Origin: Scilla litardierei
Lineage: Eukaryota; Streptophyta; Magnoliopsida; Asparagales; Asparagaceae
Reading direction: 5' to 3'
Assembly: GCA_030789695.1 (NCBI GenBank)
Contig: CM061142.1
Location: 156,894,714-156,958,713 of the forward strand
DNA length: 64,000 nt
In this document: piece after piece, positions 36,921-48,373 of the stretch
Numbering within the stretch: the stretch's first letter is position 1
Layout of the letters: each line of letters begins with the position of its first letter
Notes under the pieces: model-generated
Seen by the model: the letters and a program-made list of their open reading frames with translations, nothing else
Told to the model about the DNA's origin: nothing
Databases searched by the model: none
Translations under genes and position numbers: made by a program

Positions 36921-37670
36921 TTTTCTTTGGGAATGCGAGTGATACGATTGGGATGCTGTGAACGTGTACGAGCGAAACGTTGCACGTGGACGAGATCTCA
37001 ATTGGTAATGGTTTAATGTGGAAATCATGCCATTAAATGGGGGGCATATAATCTTGGAACGCCCATCTTCTTGGAACGCCCACATTGCATGATTTTCAAA
37101 TTAAACCATTACCAATTAAGATCTCGTCCACGTTCACCGTACCACTCGTCCACGTTCATCGCATCCCAATCGCATCAAGAGGGGTCACATGTTCAATTCT
37201 TGGAATCCACATTTAAATCTCCTTTTTTACCCACATTGCATGATTTTCAAATTAAACCATTACCCATTAAGATCTCGTCCACGTTCACCGTACCGCTCGT
37301 CCACGTTCATCGCATCCCATCGCATCAAGAGGGGTCCCGTGTTCAATTCTTGGAATCCACATTTAAATCTCCTTTTTTATCAAGAGCGGGAGTGATGCGA
37401 TTGGGATGCTGTGAACGTGTACGAGCGGAACGTTGCACGTGGACGAGATCTCAATTGGTAATGGTTTAATGTGGAAATCAAGTCATTAAATGGGGGGCTA
37501 TAATCTCAAAAGGCCCATCTTCTCGGAACGCCCACATCGCATGATTTTCAAATTAAACCATGACCAATTAAGATCTCGTCCACGTTCACCGTACCGCTCG
37601 TCCACTTTCATCGCATCCCAATCGCATCAAGAGGGGTCCCGTGTTCAATTCTGGAATCCACATTTAAATA
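36921..37670. repeat. Nested direct and inverted repeats
   Basis: Two direct copies at 36921-37031 and 37386-37500 share GATTGGGATGCTGTGAACG, GGACGAGATCTCAATTGG and TAATGGTTTAATGTGGAAAT. Three copies in the opposite orientation begin near 37075, 37225 and 37535 (ATGATTTTCAAATTAAACCA, AAGATCTCGTCCACGTTCAC, CGCATCCCA..CGCATCAAGAGGGG). Arms of about 70-110 bases could pair, so the interior can form large hairpins. A GTGTTCAATTCTTGGAATCC motif recurs three to four times. Confidence 0.85.
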
Positions 37671-37774
37671 TCCTCGCATCACGGGGGTCCCGTGTTCAAT
37701 TCTTGGAATCACATTTAAATCTCCTTTTTTATCGACCAAAAAACTTAAAAAAAACAATTTAATGGACTTTGCGG

Positions 37775-37870
37775 GAATTGCACTCGGGATGGCGTTTCGA
37801 GATTCGAACTGAATCCGTCCTGCACCTAAAACGAAGCTCAAACCATTCCACCAAGCTCTAACACACATAA
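37775..37870 (-). mobile_element. Possible tRNA-derived SINE remnant
   Basis: On the minus strand a Pol III A-box-like TAGAGCTTGGTGG is followed about 40 nt later by a B-box-like GTTCGAATC, as in plant tRNA-derived SINEs. No clear tail or target duplication was found and the sequence lies inside the long-TIR element, so chance resemblance is possible. Confidence 0.35.
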
Positions 37871-38319
37871 ATATCTTACAAATTAGTTTAATATATGATT
37901 GGAACAATTTGGCAGCACTTGACAGGTACAGCCAAGTCTGAGCAAGCCTAGACAATATCCAATCAGCACTCCTGAAAGTTGACGTGGCAAAACTTGATCG
38001 GTTTCGCTAAATAAATTGTGTGGGTCGGTTTTGCTAAATAAATTGTGTGGGTCTAATTATTTTTAATATTTAGCCTTTTTTTCAAAAATTGTCCAAAGTG
38101 GAAAAGATCATACCATACTATAGATGCTGCCAATGATGTGGGTCTATATCTATGTATAATTGTGCCTGATAGAGTCAAGGAGCAAGAGAGCAGAACAACA
38201 AAGCTCTAAACAAGTGTACATTGTGTGAGATTCTCAGATCTATCTATTGTATTAAAATCTTCAGTTTTCTGTGGCGCGTCTAGTTGTGGGTTTTGTGGTT
38301 TATGAGAATAGTAAGTAAT

Positions 38320-38485
38320 TGTTATGAGATGAGGGCCCCTCAACATCTCACCATTACTCCCCACTAAGTTAGTGGGGAGTCCCTTGGACTCCTAATTCAT
38401 ATGAATATATGGAGAGCCATGGCTTGTGCCATTGCTACTCCTAATTTTGTGATTATTTCCACTTCTTCTCTAAATTCCTTCAACA
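38320..38485 (+). repeat. 5' LTR of element E
   Basis: TGTTATGAG..TTCAACA. It includes CCCCACTAAGTTAGTGGGGAG, a perfect-arm hairpin also kept in the 3' LTR, with only scattered differences from it. Confidence 0.93.
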
Positions 38486-38990
38486 CGTTATCAGCACGTT
38501 AGCTCTCTTATTTCTTGAGCTTCTCCAAATAATCCCCTCAAATCACCTCGTTTAGGAATCTTTGTGACTGCGATTTCTGCGCGTTGAGTCTCGATCCCTT
38601 GGAATCTTTCGTTGTGGCGATCCGTTGCGGTGATTTCCACGAGGCATTGGAATCGGGGATTCATTCTACGGATCTTTATTTTTATCGATCTTCCCTAGAT
38701 TTTTGATCTAGAGGTAAATTTTTATAAACCCCTAGATTATTATTTTAACATGCGCATGTTATATTTGGAGATTTATTTTCTTTAATATCTATTGCTAAAT
38801 CTATATCAAGGAAAACAGCTTACAAAAACACAGTTGTAATGGAATTATATCTGAAAAAAATCTGTTTAATAACATGTATTTAATCTATTAAACATCTGTT
38901 TAATACATTTAATCTATTTCATATCTGTTAAAGATCAGTTTTTAAATAGATTAAATATTTTTAAATAAAAAAAAAATTTAACCCCAAAAT
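38486..38990 (+). other. Start of element E leader, AT-rich
   Basis: Begins with the candidate primer region CGTTATCAGCACG at 38486-38498. GATCTAGAG|GTAAATTT near 38712 would be a fair splice donor for a leader intron running to just before gag, but I could not settle an acceptor. No coding sequence. Confidence 0.45.
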
Positions 38991-39475
38991 TTTTTTTGGC
39001 CGACCGGAGCACGGCCCCCCCGGTCGTCGAGGGCACCTCCGTCCGCCTCGCCCCCCCGGTCGGGGGGAACCTCCGTCCGCCCCGCCCCCCTGTCGAGGGG
39101 CATCTGATCACCGCCCCCCAGACGGGGGGCCTGTTCCGACGCCGGCCCCCGAAGTGGGGGGACTTCTGACCTGCGCCCCCCCCCCCCCTGACGGGGGGCC
39201 GTTCCCCGGCGCCGCCCCCAGGCGGGGCGTTCCTCGACGCCACCCCCTAGGCAGAGGGGGGGTTCCCCGTCGATCGCCGACCCCCCCTCAGACGGAGGGG
39301 GCCCTTCCCGTTCGCCTATCCGACGATCCCCGCAGGGTGCCTGCGATTCTGCACTCCCTGGCGGAGGGGGGGCCTCCGGCGATCCGCACCCCCAGAAGGG
39401 GTGCCTGCAACGTTGTGCCTCCCCCCAGCAGCGGAGGGGAGGGGAGGGGGGCCTTGGCCGAACCCTGATACGGGC
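38990..39475 (+). repeat. GC-rich C/G-run cluster in element E leader
   Basis: About 480 bp packed with CCCCCC and GGGGGG runs separated by 20-40 bp (for example CCCCCCGGTCGGGGGG-type pairs near 39050, 39115, 39150, 39190 and 39280). Neighbouring C- and G-runs form short hairpins and could form G-quadruplexes. It contrasts sharply with the AT-rich sequence around it. The frames in it are artefacts of base composition. Confidence 0.75.
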
Positions 39476-39564
39476 GGGGTTGAGAGGGGGATTTTGCTAA
39501 TCCCTAGGAATTTGAGGGGACAGACTTAGGGTTGAGGGTTTTTGGCATTCCACGCCCAAAAATG

Positions 39565-39971
39565 GGCTTAAAGGCTAATTTTGTTTAATTCAAATAAAAT
39601 ATATAGCCTATTCATTGGGCCTGCAGCCCATTTGTCACAAATGCACATACATTCTATGGGCCAGAAGCCCAGTAAATTTTTGTGTACTTAATAAATTTTT
39701 GCCTACCAAAATTGGGCTTGAAGCCTAGTAAATCCGATTGCATTTTTTTAATGTGTCTGGGCCTGAAGCCCAAATATTAACAATATTGTAATTTGACAAA
39801 TTGGGCCCGATGCCATGTTAAAGCAAATTGCTATAGTTAATTTATTAATTTTTGGCAAATGGGCCTGCAGCCCAAATGTTAATAATACATTAAAATGATT
39901 AATATTTTTGGGCCTGCAGCCCCATTCAAACTATTAATTTATTTTAATTCCTTGTCATGGGCATGTCGCCC
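39565..39971 (+). repeat. Eight dispersed GGGCC-GCCC hairpin motifs
   Basis: GGGCCTGCAGCCC or close variants occur at 39617, 39658, 39714, 39759, 39803, 39861, 39910 and 39959, with a weaker one near 39565. Each is a self-complementary core of 12-13 bp, usually preceded by T and followed by A or T, set in AT-rich DNA at spacings of about 41-58 bp. TGGGCC is also the site II core bound by plant TCP factors. The role is unknown. Confidence 0.8.
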
Positions 39972-40439
39972 AGTCTTTCATATTGCTAAATTTATAACAC
40001 TATTGCATTATTATTAAATTATGGAATATTAGGATTTTTCAAAATATAATTATCTTAAGAATCCTGTGACCGCTCTGCCGTTAGTAAACTAACCTAACGG
40101 TGTATGACGTCTCCCCGTGGTCCGAGAGATTATTATATTTTCTAGCCTATTTTTCCATTTACTATATGCATGTGTTATATACATGCATGGTTATTTCTTT
40201 TGTGCCTGTGGCATTTATAAACTGCGTGGATGTTTACATAAGCTAAAATGTGATTTTTGGGATCGGCCAATTTGATACCCTTTATATTCCTTGCAATTTT
40301 ATTTTCTTTTTGAGAGAATTTATAAGTGAGGTTTATATGTATTTATGCCAAAGATCGGTGTACCGACAAATGAAGACGGAAGCGAAAATTGGAAAATATA
40401 GGGACCCATTCTGGGTTTCCAAATTGTATTTTTCTTTTG

Positions 40440-41300
40440 TCTACGGACTGTATATTCGGACTTTGGACTTTGTATTTATTTGGGAATAATTACCTGAGTT
40501 GGCGAATGGACCTGAAGTTCCACTTGCGTTTTATGGCTCTCCTTGGCTCCATTTTGACTCCTTCATCGGCCCCGGCAGCGGGCGATGCTTCTGCTACATC
40601 TAGCAGTAGCACTCCTACCACTGTCTCCGATGTAGATAAGGCGAAAGCCATAACCTACATTAGGAAACATATAGATCGGACCTTAAAGGCCAAATACTTA
40701 ACGGTAGAGGACCCAAAGGAACTGTGGACAGCGCGGGAGGCACGGTATAAACATCAAATTGATATTATATTACCGCGTTCCAGTTATGAGTGGGAAAACC
40801 TCAGACTTCAGGACTATAACTCCGTCGCTGAGTATAATTCTGCACTTCATAATATCACCTCACGCCTGAAGTTGTGCGATGAAGAAGTGACAGAATAACG
40901 CATGTTGGAAAAGACATTTACCTCGTTTCACGAGAAAGATGCAATCCTCAAGCAGCAGTATCGTGAACGCAACTTCACGAAATTCTCTGATCTGATCTCA
41001 TGACTACTTAGGGCAGAGCAGAATCGAGATTTACTGCTAGCCACTCATAACTTACGTCCAGCTGGCACTGCATCTATCCCTGAGGCCCACCACGTTTCTC
41101 CCCAGAAGTGGAAAAACAAGAAGAAGGCTAAAAATACCAAAGGGAAAGCCGTGATGAAGAATGGACGAGGTGCAGCCCCCCAGACAAACAAAAACAATAA
41201 GGGAAAGAAAAAATTCACATGGAAGCGAAAGAACACCGACCAAGTGTCACTTCCTAAGAAGAACTAGGAGGATAAATGCCATAGATGCGGCATGATTGGC
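40440..41300 (+). pseudogene. Copia E gag
   Basis: Gag of the UBN2 kind: NNYLSWRMDLKFHL (the usual 'NY..W..D...HL' opening), KAKAITYIRKHIDRTLKAKYL, ELWTAREARYKHQ, YNSVAEYNSALHNITSRLKLC and a basic tail before a decayed zinc knuckle (CHRCGMIG). Stop codons fall at 40896 and near 41000 and 41268; the start codon region is unclear. Non-functional. Confidence 0.8.
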
Positions 41301-41799
41301 ATTGGTCCAGAAACTGCCGCACTCCTCGCCACCTCCAGGATCTATATCAGTCGAGCCAGAAGTATCTACCTAACACAAACTTGGCGGCTGTTCAGCCGCC
41401 AACGATGTTTACTGCAAAAGACTTCGAGAACGATGACCTGCTCGATTAAGCATGATCCCTTATATATGCATTTAAAATTCGATGTATCTTCATCTTTTAT
41501 TTGCTTAAATACGAATTTTTATTTTGAATGTATTTTTACATTTATTTAAATAAAAGTTCGTCTTACTTAAAGATGAAGTATGTAATATTGTGGACAGTGT
41601 CTCGTTGCACTGGTGTAGCATTTATATTGCTCCCACATACAACGAGACTATAAGATGCAAACTTCTCCCCTTAAACATATAGGAAATTTCCAATTTTTAA
41701 TGATATTTCATTTAACCGAACATAACTTGAAAACTGTGGATAATAAATATTGAATATCAATATGTAAATCGTCAAGAGGATGGCCAGAAGCTCATCTAC

Positions 41800-43480
41800 T
41801 TACGATTTGATTGGGCCCCCGACGGGCCCCTATAATTACAGATATTCATCCTATAGAAAGCCAACTTGACTAAGCACCAGAGGTACCTTTCACTGCCATA
41901 GTTTTTAACTCTGGCAAAATGGACTTGTTCATCCTGGATCAGCGATGATGGACGCATCATCAAATGAATCCATTGGAGAACCAGAAGATTCTTCAAAAGG
42001 TTGAGTTTCCTTGTCCCCCTTTGTCATAAGGGAAAACTAATAGAGAGACCTTCCCTCCTGAAAGTGGGATTAGAGTCTCCTGGCTTCATTGAGAGAATAC
42101 GGGTGACCTTTGCGGGCCTATTCACCCCGCAAGTGGCTCATTTTCGGTACTTCATTACTGTACTGATATATGCATATACTAGATGGTCTTTTGTGTGCCT
42201 TTATATTCACTCGCAACCTAGCTTTCTCAAAAGCTTATAATGTGGGTGAATTTACTACACAAATCATTCAAGACTTCTGCCAGGCAACTGACATTGAAAT
42301 TGAACATCATGCAGCATGTTCATACTCATAATGGGTTAGCAGAGTCTCTGGTAAAGAGACTCCAATGGATTCCACGTCCATTGTAAAATCCCAGTTGCAT
42401 GTTGATGTTTAGGGACCAATACACTGCATTCCGCATCGCTTATCACGATACGGCCCGCTTGTTGCCATATCTTATTGCTGATGCTGCTTGCTTATAGTTT
42501 ACCATCAAGTCTTGATAAATGTGAATTTGATGAGCAAAATCTCATTAAAATAGGCACGCAGTCTAAAGAAGCCTAAAGCTTCTGAGACCATATTATGGGA
42601 TACAAAAGTCCTAATCTCGTTATGATCCGCATACTTTTTCTGTGTGAAGTTGAGATCCAGAAGATCCTTCACATTAAGACTAAAGTACATCAATTGCCGG
42701 ATAAAATTGAGGACAACCAGAAGATTGTTCGTTCACACGTCCCTACTGCCAACACACCAGCTAGGATTGACATTCCCAAAGATGGATGCAATCCACCGGC
42801 AGTAGAATTAGATGTACCTCAATTGAAAAGAGGACGCCTGCCAGGTTCAAAATATAAAATTCCACAAAATAGGAAGATTCCTGGATATATCAAAATGATC
42901 CAACCACAGGATGCTGAGCTCAGACCAGCAACCTCTCCCCTCCTAATTTCCCCTGCAGAGGAAATAAGAGGAGAAACATCATTATATTACGTACGTACTG
43001 GAAAGGTACTGGACAGATATAACACAGTCATCGACGATGGTTTTGCTTTCGCTATTGCCGTTCACGTCGCTGAATACGACGATGACGTCTACCCACTTTT
43101 CTATAGCGTAAATGCATAGATTGGCCAAAGTGGGACGAAGCAATAAGAGTAGAGCTGGACTCACTCTTGAAAAGCAAAGTCTTTGGACCAGTAGTCCATA
43201 CACCTGAATGTGTAAAAACCTGTGGAATATAATTCGTATTTCATAAAGAAATTGAAATAAAGGAAATATGATCATTTTCCTACTAAGCCTAAACTTCTCT
43301 GAAAAAGCCAATACATGCAGCTCATGGATGTTGTGACTGCATATATATACTGCAATATAGATATAGAGATCTATATAAAACTTCCAGAAGGGTATACTCT
43401 ACCCCCAGAGAAGAAAGAGAGACGTAGAAACGTCTTCTCCATAAAGGCTACAAAGATCATTAGTTGATCTTAAGCAATAT
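41800..43480 (+). pseudogene. Copia E integrase/RT remnants
   Basis: Three recognisable pieces in different frames: integrase near 42110-42220 (TPQVAHFRYFITVLIYAYTR), the integrase-RT linker at 42640-42900 (EVEIQKILHIKTKVHQLPD; PTANTPARIDIP; KRGRLPGSK), and RT near 43324-43420 (MDVVTAYIYCNIDIEIYIKL). The catalytic RT box and RNase H cannot be found; 43480-44581 is too decayed to assign. Confidence 0.75.
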
Positions 43481-44581
43481 TCTGCTTGTGTATCTTTTTC
43501 GAAAGATCGTTGACAGAATTTGTGATATTCGACGTATATGTGGTCGACTTAAAGCTAATAGGATCTCCTGCAGAGACCATTTAGATATCAGATAGCTTTA
43601 AGCATACCTTGTAAATGAAAAACCTAGGTATAATAAGGTATTATCTCGGCTTATATATTTAACACCTTCGTGGTGGAACCCTTTAATATCCTTCATACAC
43701 CTGGAGTTTATGAAGAATGGTGTCCACTTGCATCCTATTAAAAATGGATGCTTATTTATGACACCTTCCAGTAGCTGGAAGAGGGGGAGGACATCCTAGG
43801 TCCCAAAGAGCCTAGCTCTAGTGTACTTGTTACACTTTTTTATCTGGCCAACTACATGTATCTTTGAAGAACGTCTCCGGTAAAGTAGTTAACCAGATAC
43901 AGTGTTGTCCTGAAGAGCAACACTAGACCAAGGATACGCTGCTTCTGTGCAACTTCCAAGGGTCAAGGAATATATATCGCATATGCAAGTTTAAAGATCA
44001 TCGCGATGTCTAAAACACAATAGGCCGGCCACCTCCTAAATATCTACGCATAATCCTCCAATGTATACATCTTCTGAGAAGCTCATCATCCAAGAAGCAA
44101 GTATTGAAAACGCTCAGCCAGGTCCAGCAGTACCTTGCAGACACACTGAAGACTGATTCAATGAATACTTTAGTGGCGTCATCTACCAACTTCGAAGAGC
44201 ATTCCACTCCAGAACGCAACTGCTTTACTATAGCCGCTAGATGAGTGAAACTTGTATAGATGAGTGATGATTGCATTTTCTTTCAGAACATGATGGATGT
44301 ATAGATGAATAGGAGATGATTGTATAGATACATAGGAGATCTGCAAGCCTGAAGCTTGTACAGATCAGGGGGAGTCCCTCGATAGTTGTACTCTTTTCCC
44401 TTAAGCTGCTGATTTTTCCCACTGGGTTTTCCACAGCTAAGGTTTTAACGAGGCAACCACAGTAGCTCTGGATCCAGAAGTATCCACCCCATTAGCATAC
44501 TGAACCCTGAAGTATTCATATGCTTAACCCAAGGTAATGGAGAGATGAGGGAGGCCAAAGTAATGGAGAGATGAGAGGGAG

Positions 44582-44763
44582 TGTTATGAGAAGAGGGAGG
44601 CCTTTGGCCTCCCCCCCTCAACATCTCACCATTACTCCACACTAAGTTAGTGGGGAGTCCCTTGGACTCCTAATTCATATGAATATATGGAGAGCCATGG
44701 CTTGTGTCATGGCTACTCCTAATTTTGTGATTATTTCCACTTCTTCTCTAAATTCCTTCAACA
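44582..44763 (+). repeat. 3' LTR of element E
   Basis: Starts TGTTATGAG and ends TTCAACA, then the target duplication GTAAT. It is 16 bp longer than the 5' copy, mostly in a GGCCTTTGGCCTCC stretch near the start. Confidence 0.92.
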
Positions 44764-45238
44764 GTAATCACTTTGTTGTTGTAATTATCCTCCTATGTTA
44801 CAGCTAAACATTGTCTGTCGCTGCTTACAAATGTATGTACCAAATCACGTAAATTTATGTTTCTTTTGAATTACCATTTTTCTATATTTTATTTCTTGTG
44901 CAATTAATACTTGCAACTGTGTTCGGATCACCTCTGTTAAGCGCAACAAAATAGTACTATGGCATTTTGATGACCTGATCTAATACAAGCATATCGTCCA
45001 TAAAGAACAAGACTACGAAATTTATTGAAAAGAATATCTTTAGCCTATGACACATCAAGATACGTGCTCCATGATAAAAAAATGTCTATACATTTGGTGA
45101 AAAAGATGAGATACCAAGTTCGATGTCTGATGTGGAGAAAGCAACCTTAAAAGCCAAGGCACTCGCTACCATCTAACCCTCAACTGTTTCATGAAGTTAT
45201 GTAGCCAATCAGTGTAGCAACTTAGGCTCAATCTAAAA

Positions 45239-45411
45239 GGGAATTGCTAAGTGCACCGCAAAAATGCGGTGCACAATACGTTTCTAATCATTTTTTAAAT
45301 AAAACTAATAAAATCAGTGTACGGATGGATTTTGATTTTGGTTATTTTTTCGAAAAAAACAAAAAAAATGTACGGTGCACCGCAAAGTTTGCGATGCATT
45401 TAGAATTTCTC
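45239..45411. mobile_element. 173-bp MITE with 8-bp target duplication
   Basis: Flanked by ATCTAAAA at 45231-45238 and 45412-45419. Terminal inverted repeats of about 22 bp: GGGAATTGCTAAGTGCACCG on the left, and on the right the reverse complement GAGAAATTCTAAATGCATCG. Just inside the left end, GTGCACCGCA and TGCGGTGCAC form a perfect 10-bp stem with a 4-nt A loop. It has no coding capacity; the 8-bp duplication suggests hAT mobilisation, though Mutator (9 bp) is not excluded. Confidence 0.85.
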
Positions 45412-45599
45412 ATCTAAAATCATTGCATATGATAAGGTCATTGACCATCAAGATATGTCTGAAGTAACATTTGTTCATCTTTCGTATGAAAGAAGGTACG
45501 CTGTAGAAAGACTATTTTGATGAATTGAATAAGATTTTAAAGAATCAAAAATATAGATGTTAAAATTGATGATATAAATTATGCTAAAGTACATTATGC

Positions 45600-45843
45600 C
45601 AATACTGTTAAAAGCATTATGTATGATGTGATTTGTACTCATCTATACATTTCACAAGCTTGTATATTAGCAGATATATATGTAATCCTAAAGAGACATA
45701 TTGGGACCATGAAATGGATACTTTGGTATCTTAGAGTGACCGCAGGTGTTGGTTTGGTGTATATCAGAAGGTTTGGTGAAATTTACGATCTGATCAGATA
45801 TTTGGATTCAGATTACTCGGGCAATTTAGATCGAATGAGGGGC
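45600..45843 (+). pseudogene. Copia RT-RNase H remnant of element H
   Basis: The frame from 45619 reads MYDVICTHLYISQACILAD..IGTMKWILWYLRVTAGVGLVYIR..YLDSDYSGNLDRMRG, a degenerate version of the copia 'CTRPDIAYA..HW..KWILRYLKGT..GYVDSDYAGD' region. No other pol domain is nearby. Inactive fragment. Confidence 0.75.
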
Positions 45844-46067
45844 TAGAGAGTAGAACAATAGAGCTTTAAACATGTGTTCGATGAGGGGTCTAAAGCTCTC
45901 TCTCTTGTATTAGATTATTTGGGTTTTTTTGTGGGGGCAACTAGTTATGGGTTGATGTCTGTGAAAATAGTAAGTAATCCATCTGTTGTCATAATTCTTC
46001 CATTCTTTTATAGTGAAACATTGACTGCTGCTACCGGCGCCAATTGGCGCAGTGGTATGACCGTCCC

Positions 46068-46386
46068 TGTTGGATGTGGAGGCAAGGCTCAACACCCAAA
46101 GACATGACATTTTGAGGGGAGGAGGAGAGAACAAAGGAAAATCTGTGAAAAAACAAAGTGTGCAGGAAACAGACACAACTGTGTTCAGTTTACACTAAAA
46201 CTGTGTACATCGTCCCTTAACTGTTTACACAATGAACTATAACTGTGTTCACAAAACTGTGAACTCAGATTTGAGAGAATAGTGAAGAACGATTTTTCAG
46301 GGATTTTTCACACGAATTTCAGGCAAAGCTGAAACTCTTTTTCCTTCTTCTTCTTGGATATTTTTTGATGATTTTTCCTTCAAGAT

Positions 46387-46439
<53 letters not shown>

Positions 46440-46862
46440 TTTAATTACATATACGTCACTTTCACTTCTACATCCTTACACTGCCCATACCTACAGCCAT
46501 GCCCTGTCAAGGGCTTACATCAACAGGTACAAATATTTACTGCATCTGACAAAAGACAAATCTCAAGGGACTTGTTATACACACAACTGATCTCCTTTTT
46601 TCTTAGCAGCTGAACACACTTGTTCACAACCTGAACATACTTATCCCAGCTGAACACACATGTTCACAGCTTGGACACACTTGGCTTTACGGCTGTACAC
46701 ACTTGTTCACAATCTGAACATACTTATCTTGCTTTGTATACAACTGATCTCCTTTTCTTCAACAGCTGTACACACTTGTTCTCATCTTGAACATACTTAT
46801 GTAACTGTCTGAACACACATATTACACAGCCAAACATACTTCAGTCTGAATTAACACCAACA
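46068..46862 (-). repeat. 3' LTR of copia element F
   Basis: 795 bp with perfect TGTTGG/CCAACA termini, abutting an AAAGGGAGGATA purine tract (minus strand, 46863-46874) before the RNase H end. It contains the (TC)23 microsatellite and several short repeats of the type TGTTCACA..CTGAACATACTTAT near 46610-46800. The other LTR lies beyond the window; GTCCC at 46063-46067 would be one half of the target duplication. Confidence 0.8.
46391..46436. repeat. (TC)23 microsatellite
   Basis: Uninterrupted TC dinucleotides in the LTR of element F. Confidence 0.98.
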
Positions 46863-46872
46863 TATCCTCCCT

Positions 46873-47811
46873 TTAATTCAGACTGGGTCTAAGCCCAAGC
46901 TCATTTCTGAATTTGATGAATTGTTTGATGTCCAAAGCTTTTGTAAACCCATCAGCTAGTTGATCAAATGACTTGCAATGTTGAATCATAATTGTTTTTT
47001 CAGAAACTAATTCTCTTATAAAGTGATACCTTGTATCAATATGCTTGGTTCTTCCTTGATTGATGAAATTCTTTGCAAGATGGATTGTAGACTTGTTATC
47101 ACAAAAAATAACAGTACCTTCACCTTGATCTTGCTTCAGATCTTTCAGAATCCTCTTCATCCATACTACTTGGCATGATGTATAGGACAAGGCCATATAC
47201 TCAGCTTCTGTTGTGGAGAGAGCAACTAAATTCTGTCTTTTGGTGCCCCATGTGATACATGATTTTCCCAGTAGTAATGTGTATCCTGTCAAACTCCTTC
47301 TATCATCTTCACTGCTTCCCCAATCACTGTCTGAATATGCTATCAGCTTGCAATCTTCATCTCTGCCATAAAACAAACCAAGTTCTTTGGTTTTTGCAAT
47401 ATATCTCAGTACTCTTTTGGTTGCTGTCATGTGAATCTCATTAGGCTTATGCATAACTCTTGACAATTGATTTACAGCATATGACAGATCTGGTCTTGTG
47501 TGTGCCAAATACATCAAACCTCCCACTATACTTCTGAAATGCTTCTCATTTACTTCAAGAATCGACTCATCTACTACAAGCTTTTCTTTGGCATTGAAAG
47601 GGGTTTCCACAAATTTGCAATTTGCCATTTTTAGTCTGTTCAGCATAGATTAAGCATACTTCTGCTGAGACACATGTATTCCATGCTCTGTTTGTTTGAT
47701 TTCTAGTCCCAAGAAGTAGTGCAGCTTTCCTAAATAACTCATTTCAAATTCATGCTCCATTTGTCTTTTAAATTTGTCAAGCTAAGACTCTTCATTGCTG
47801 GTGTTTCAGAG
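46873..47811 (-). pseudogene. Copia F RT end and RNase H
   Basis: Copia RNase H with AYSDSDWGSSEDDRRS, LSTTEAEYMALS, IFCDNKSTIHLAKN and HIDTRYHFIRE, preceded by RT C-terminal residues (SYLGKLHYFLGLEIKQ; RPDLSYAVNQLSR). In-frame stops lie at about 47650 (TAA) and near 47785 (TAG). The frame is cut just downstream of where the YVDD box should be, at 47811, by insertion of element G. The rest of F must lie beyond 64000. The domains resemble the Tork/TAR group. Confidence 0.88.
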
Positions 47812-48373
47812 TGTTTTCTCACTACAGAGCGTTGACCGTGGACAACCCGGTCAACGTGGTCAAGGGGCCCGCTTGGGTCCCTCGGGGGCTTCGAATCGGT
47901 GCAGATGGGACGAGGGGAAGCCTCGGCCCCGGTTGAGACGCTCGGCCTCGGTCGGACGAGCACGGCCTCGGAGGAAGGAAGACGAGGGGTAGCCTCGGTC
48001 GTCCAGCTAGAGACACGGTCGGCGAAGGGCGAGGGGGAGCCTCGGACCCAGTTAAGACGCTCGGCCTCGGTAGGATGTGCTCGGCCTCGGCGGGCGGACG
48101 GTGAGGGTAAGCCTCACTCGTCCAGTTGACTGTGAGGTTGGAGAGGGGCGAGGGGAAGCCTCGGCCCGTTGATCAGCTGTCCACCTGCGTAGACGAGAAC
48201 GCTCGTCAGGGGGGCCGGACCTAGGTTCCGGCCAAATCCCCTCCGATGCCTAAGTCAGATAGAGATCTGAAAGAGGAGGCCCGGCGGAGACGGTTCGACT
48301 CGTGAGGAGATCGGAACGGCGTCTCACGGCGCGAGCGGGGGAGGAAGGAGATAGGATGGGGGAGCTAGGTCGT

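Larger units (their letters stand above)
36700..38105. mobile_element. Long-TIR DNA element (MULE-like or foldback)
   Basis: The outer ~190 bp on each side are diverged inverted repeats: left GGACAAT..GATTTATTTAGCAAAA..GACCACGTTAGTGCTCAGG..GATTGGG..GGCAAGTACAGCCAA, and right, in reverse, the same blocks (37905-38100) in the same order. Long TIRs without a transposase are typical of Mutator-like non-autonomous elements; I could not find a clean 9-bp TSD. The interior holds further direct and inverted repeats (see 36921-37670). No coding capacity. Confidence 0.55.
38320..44763 (+). mobile_element. Short-LTR copia element E, decayed
   Basis: A 6.4-kb element with short LTRs (166 and 182 bp) and a target duplication GTAAT (38315-38319 and 44764-44768). 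Directly after the 5' LTR comes CGTTATCAGCACG, a primer region seen in short-LTR plant copia elements of the Ale/Retrofit kind. The leader is unusually long (about 2 kb). Gag and pol are present only as broken pieces, so the copy is inactive. Confidence 0.9.
38110..46067 (+). mobile_element. Decayed copia element H (composite)
   Basis: Element E interrupts an LTR-like sequence (38150-38314 continued at 44764-44870). A related sequence recurs at 45843-46067 (AGAGTAGAACAATAGAGCTTTAAAC against AGAGCAGAACAACAAAGCTCTAAAC, read in part), suggesting the two LTR remnants of one plus-strand copia. Between them, 44950-45240 may be decayed gag and 45600-45843 is an RT-RNase H remnant. The boundaries are uncertain. 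Confidence 0.45.

Noticed and set aside
38990..39475. CpG-island promoter with GC-rich coding exon
   Set aside because: The frames are low-complexity products of C/G runs and the island lies inside the copia E leader.
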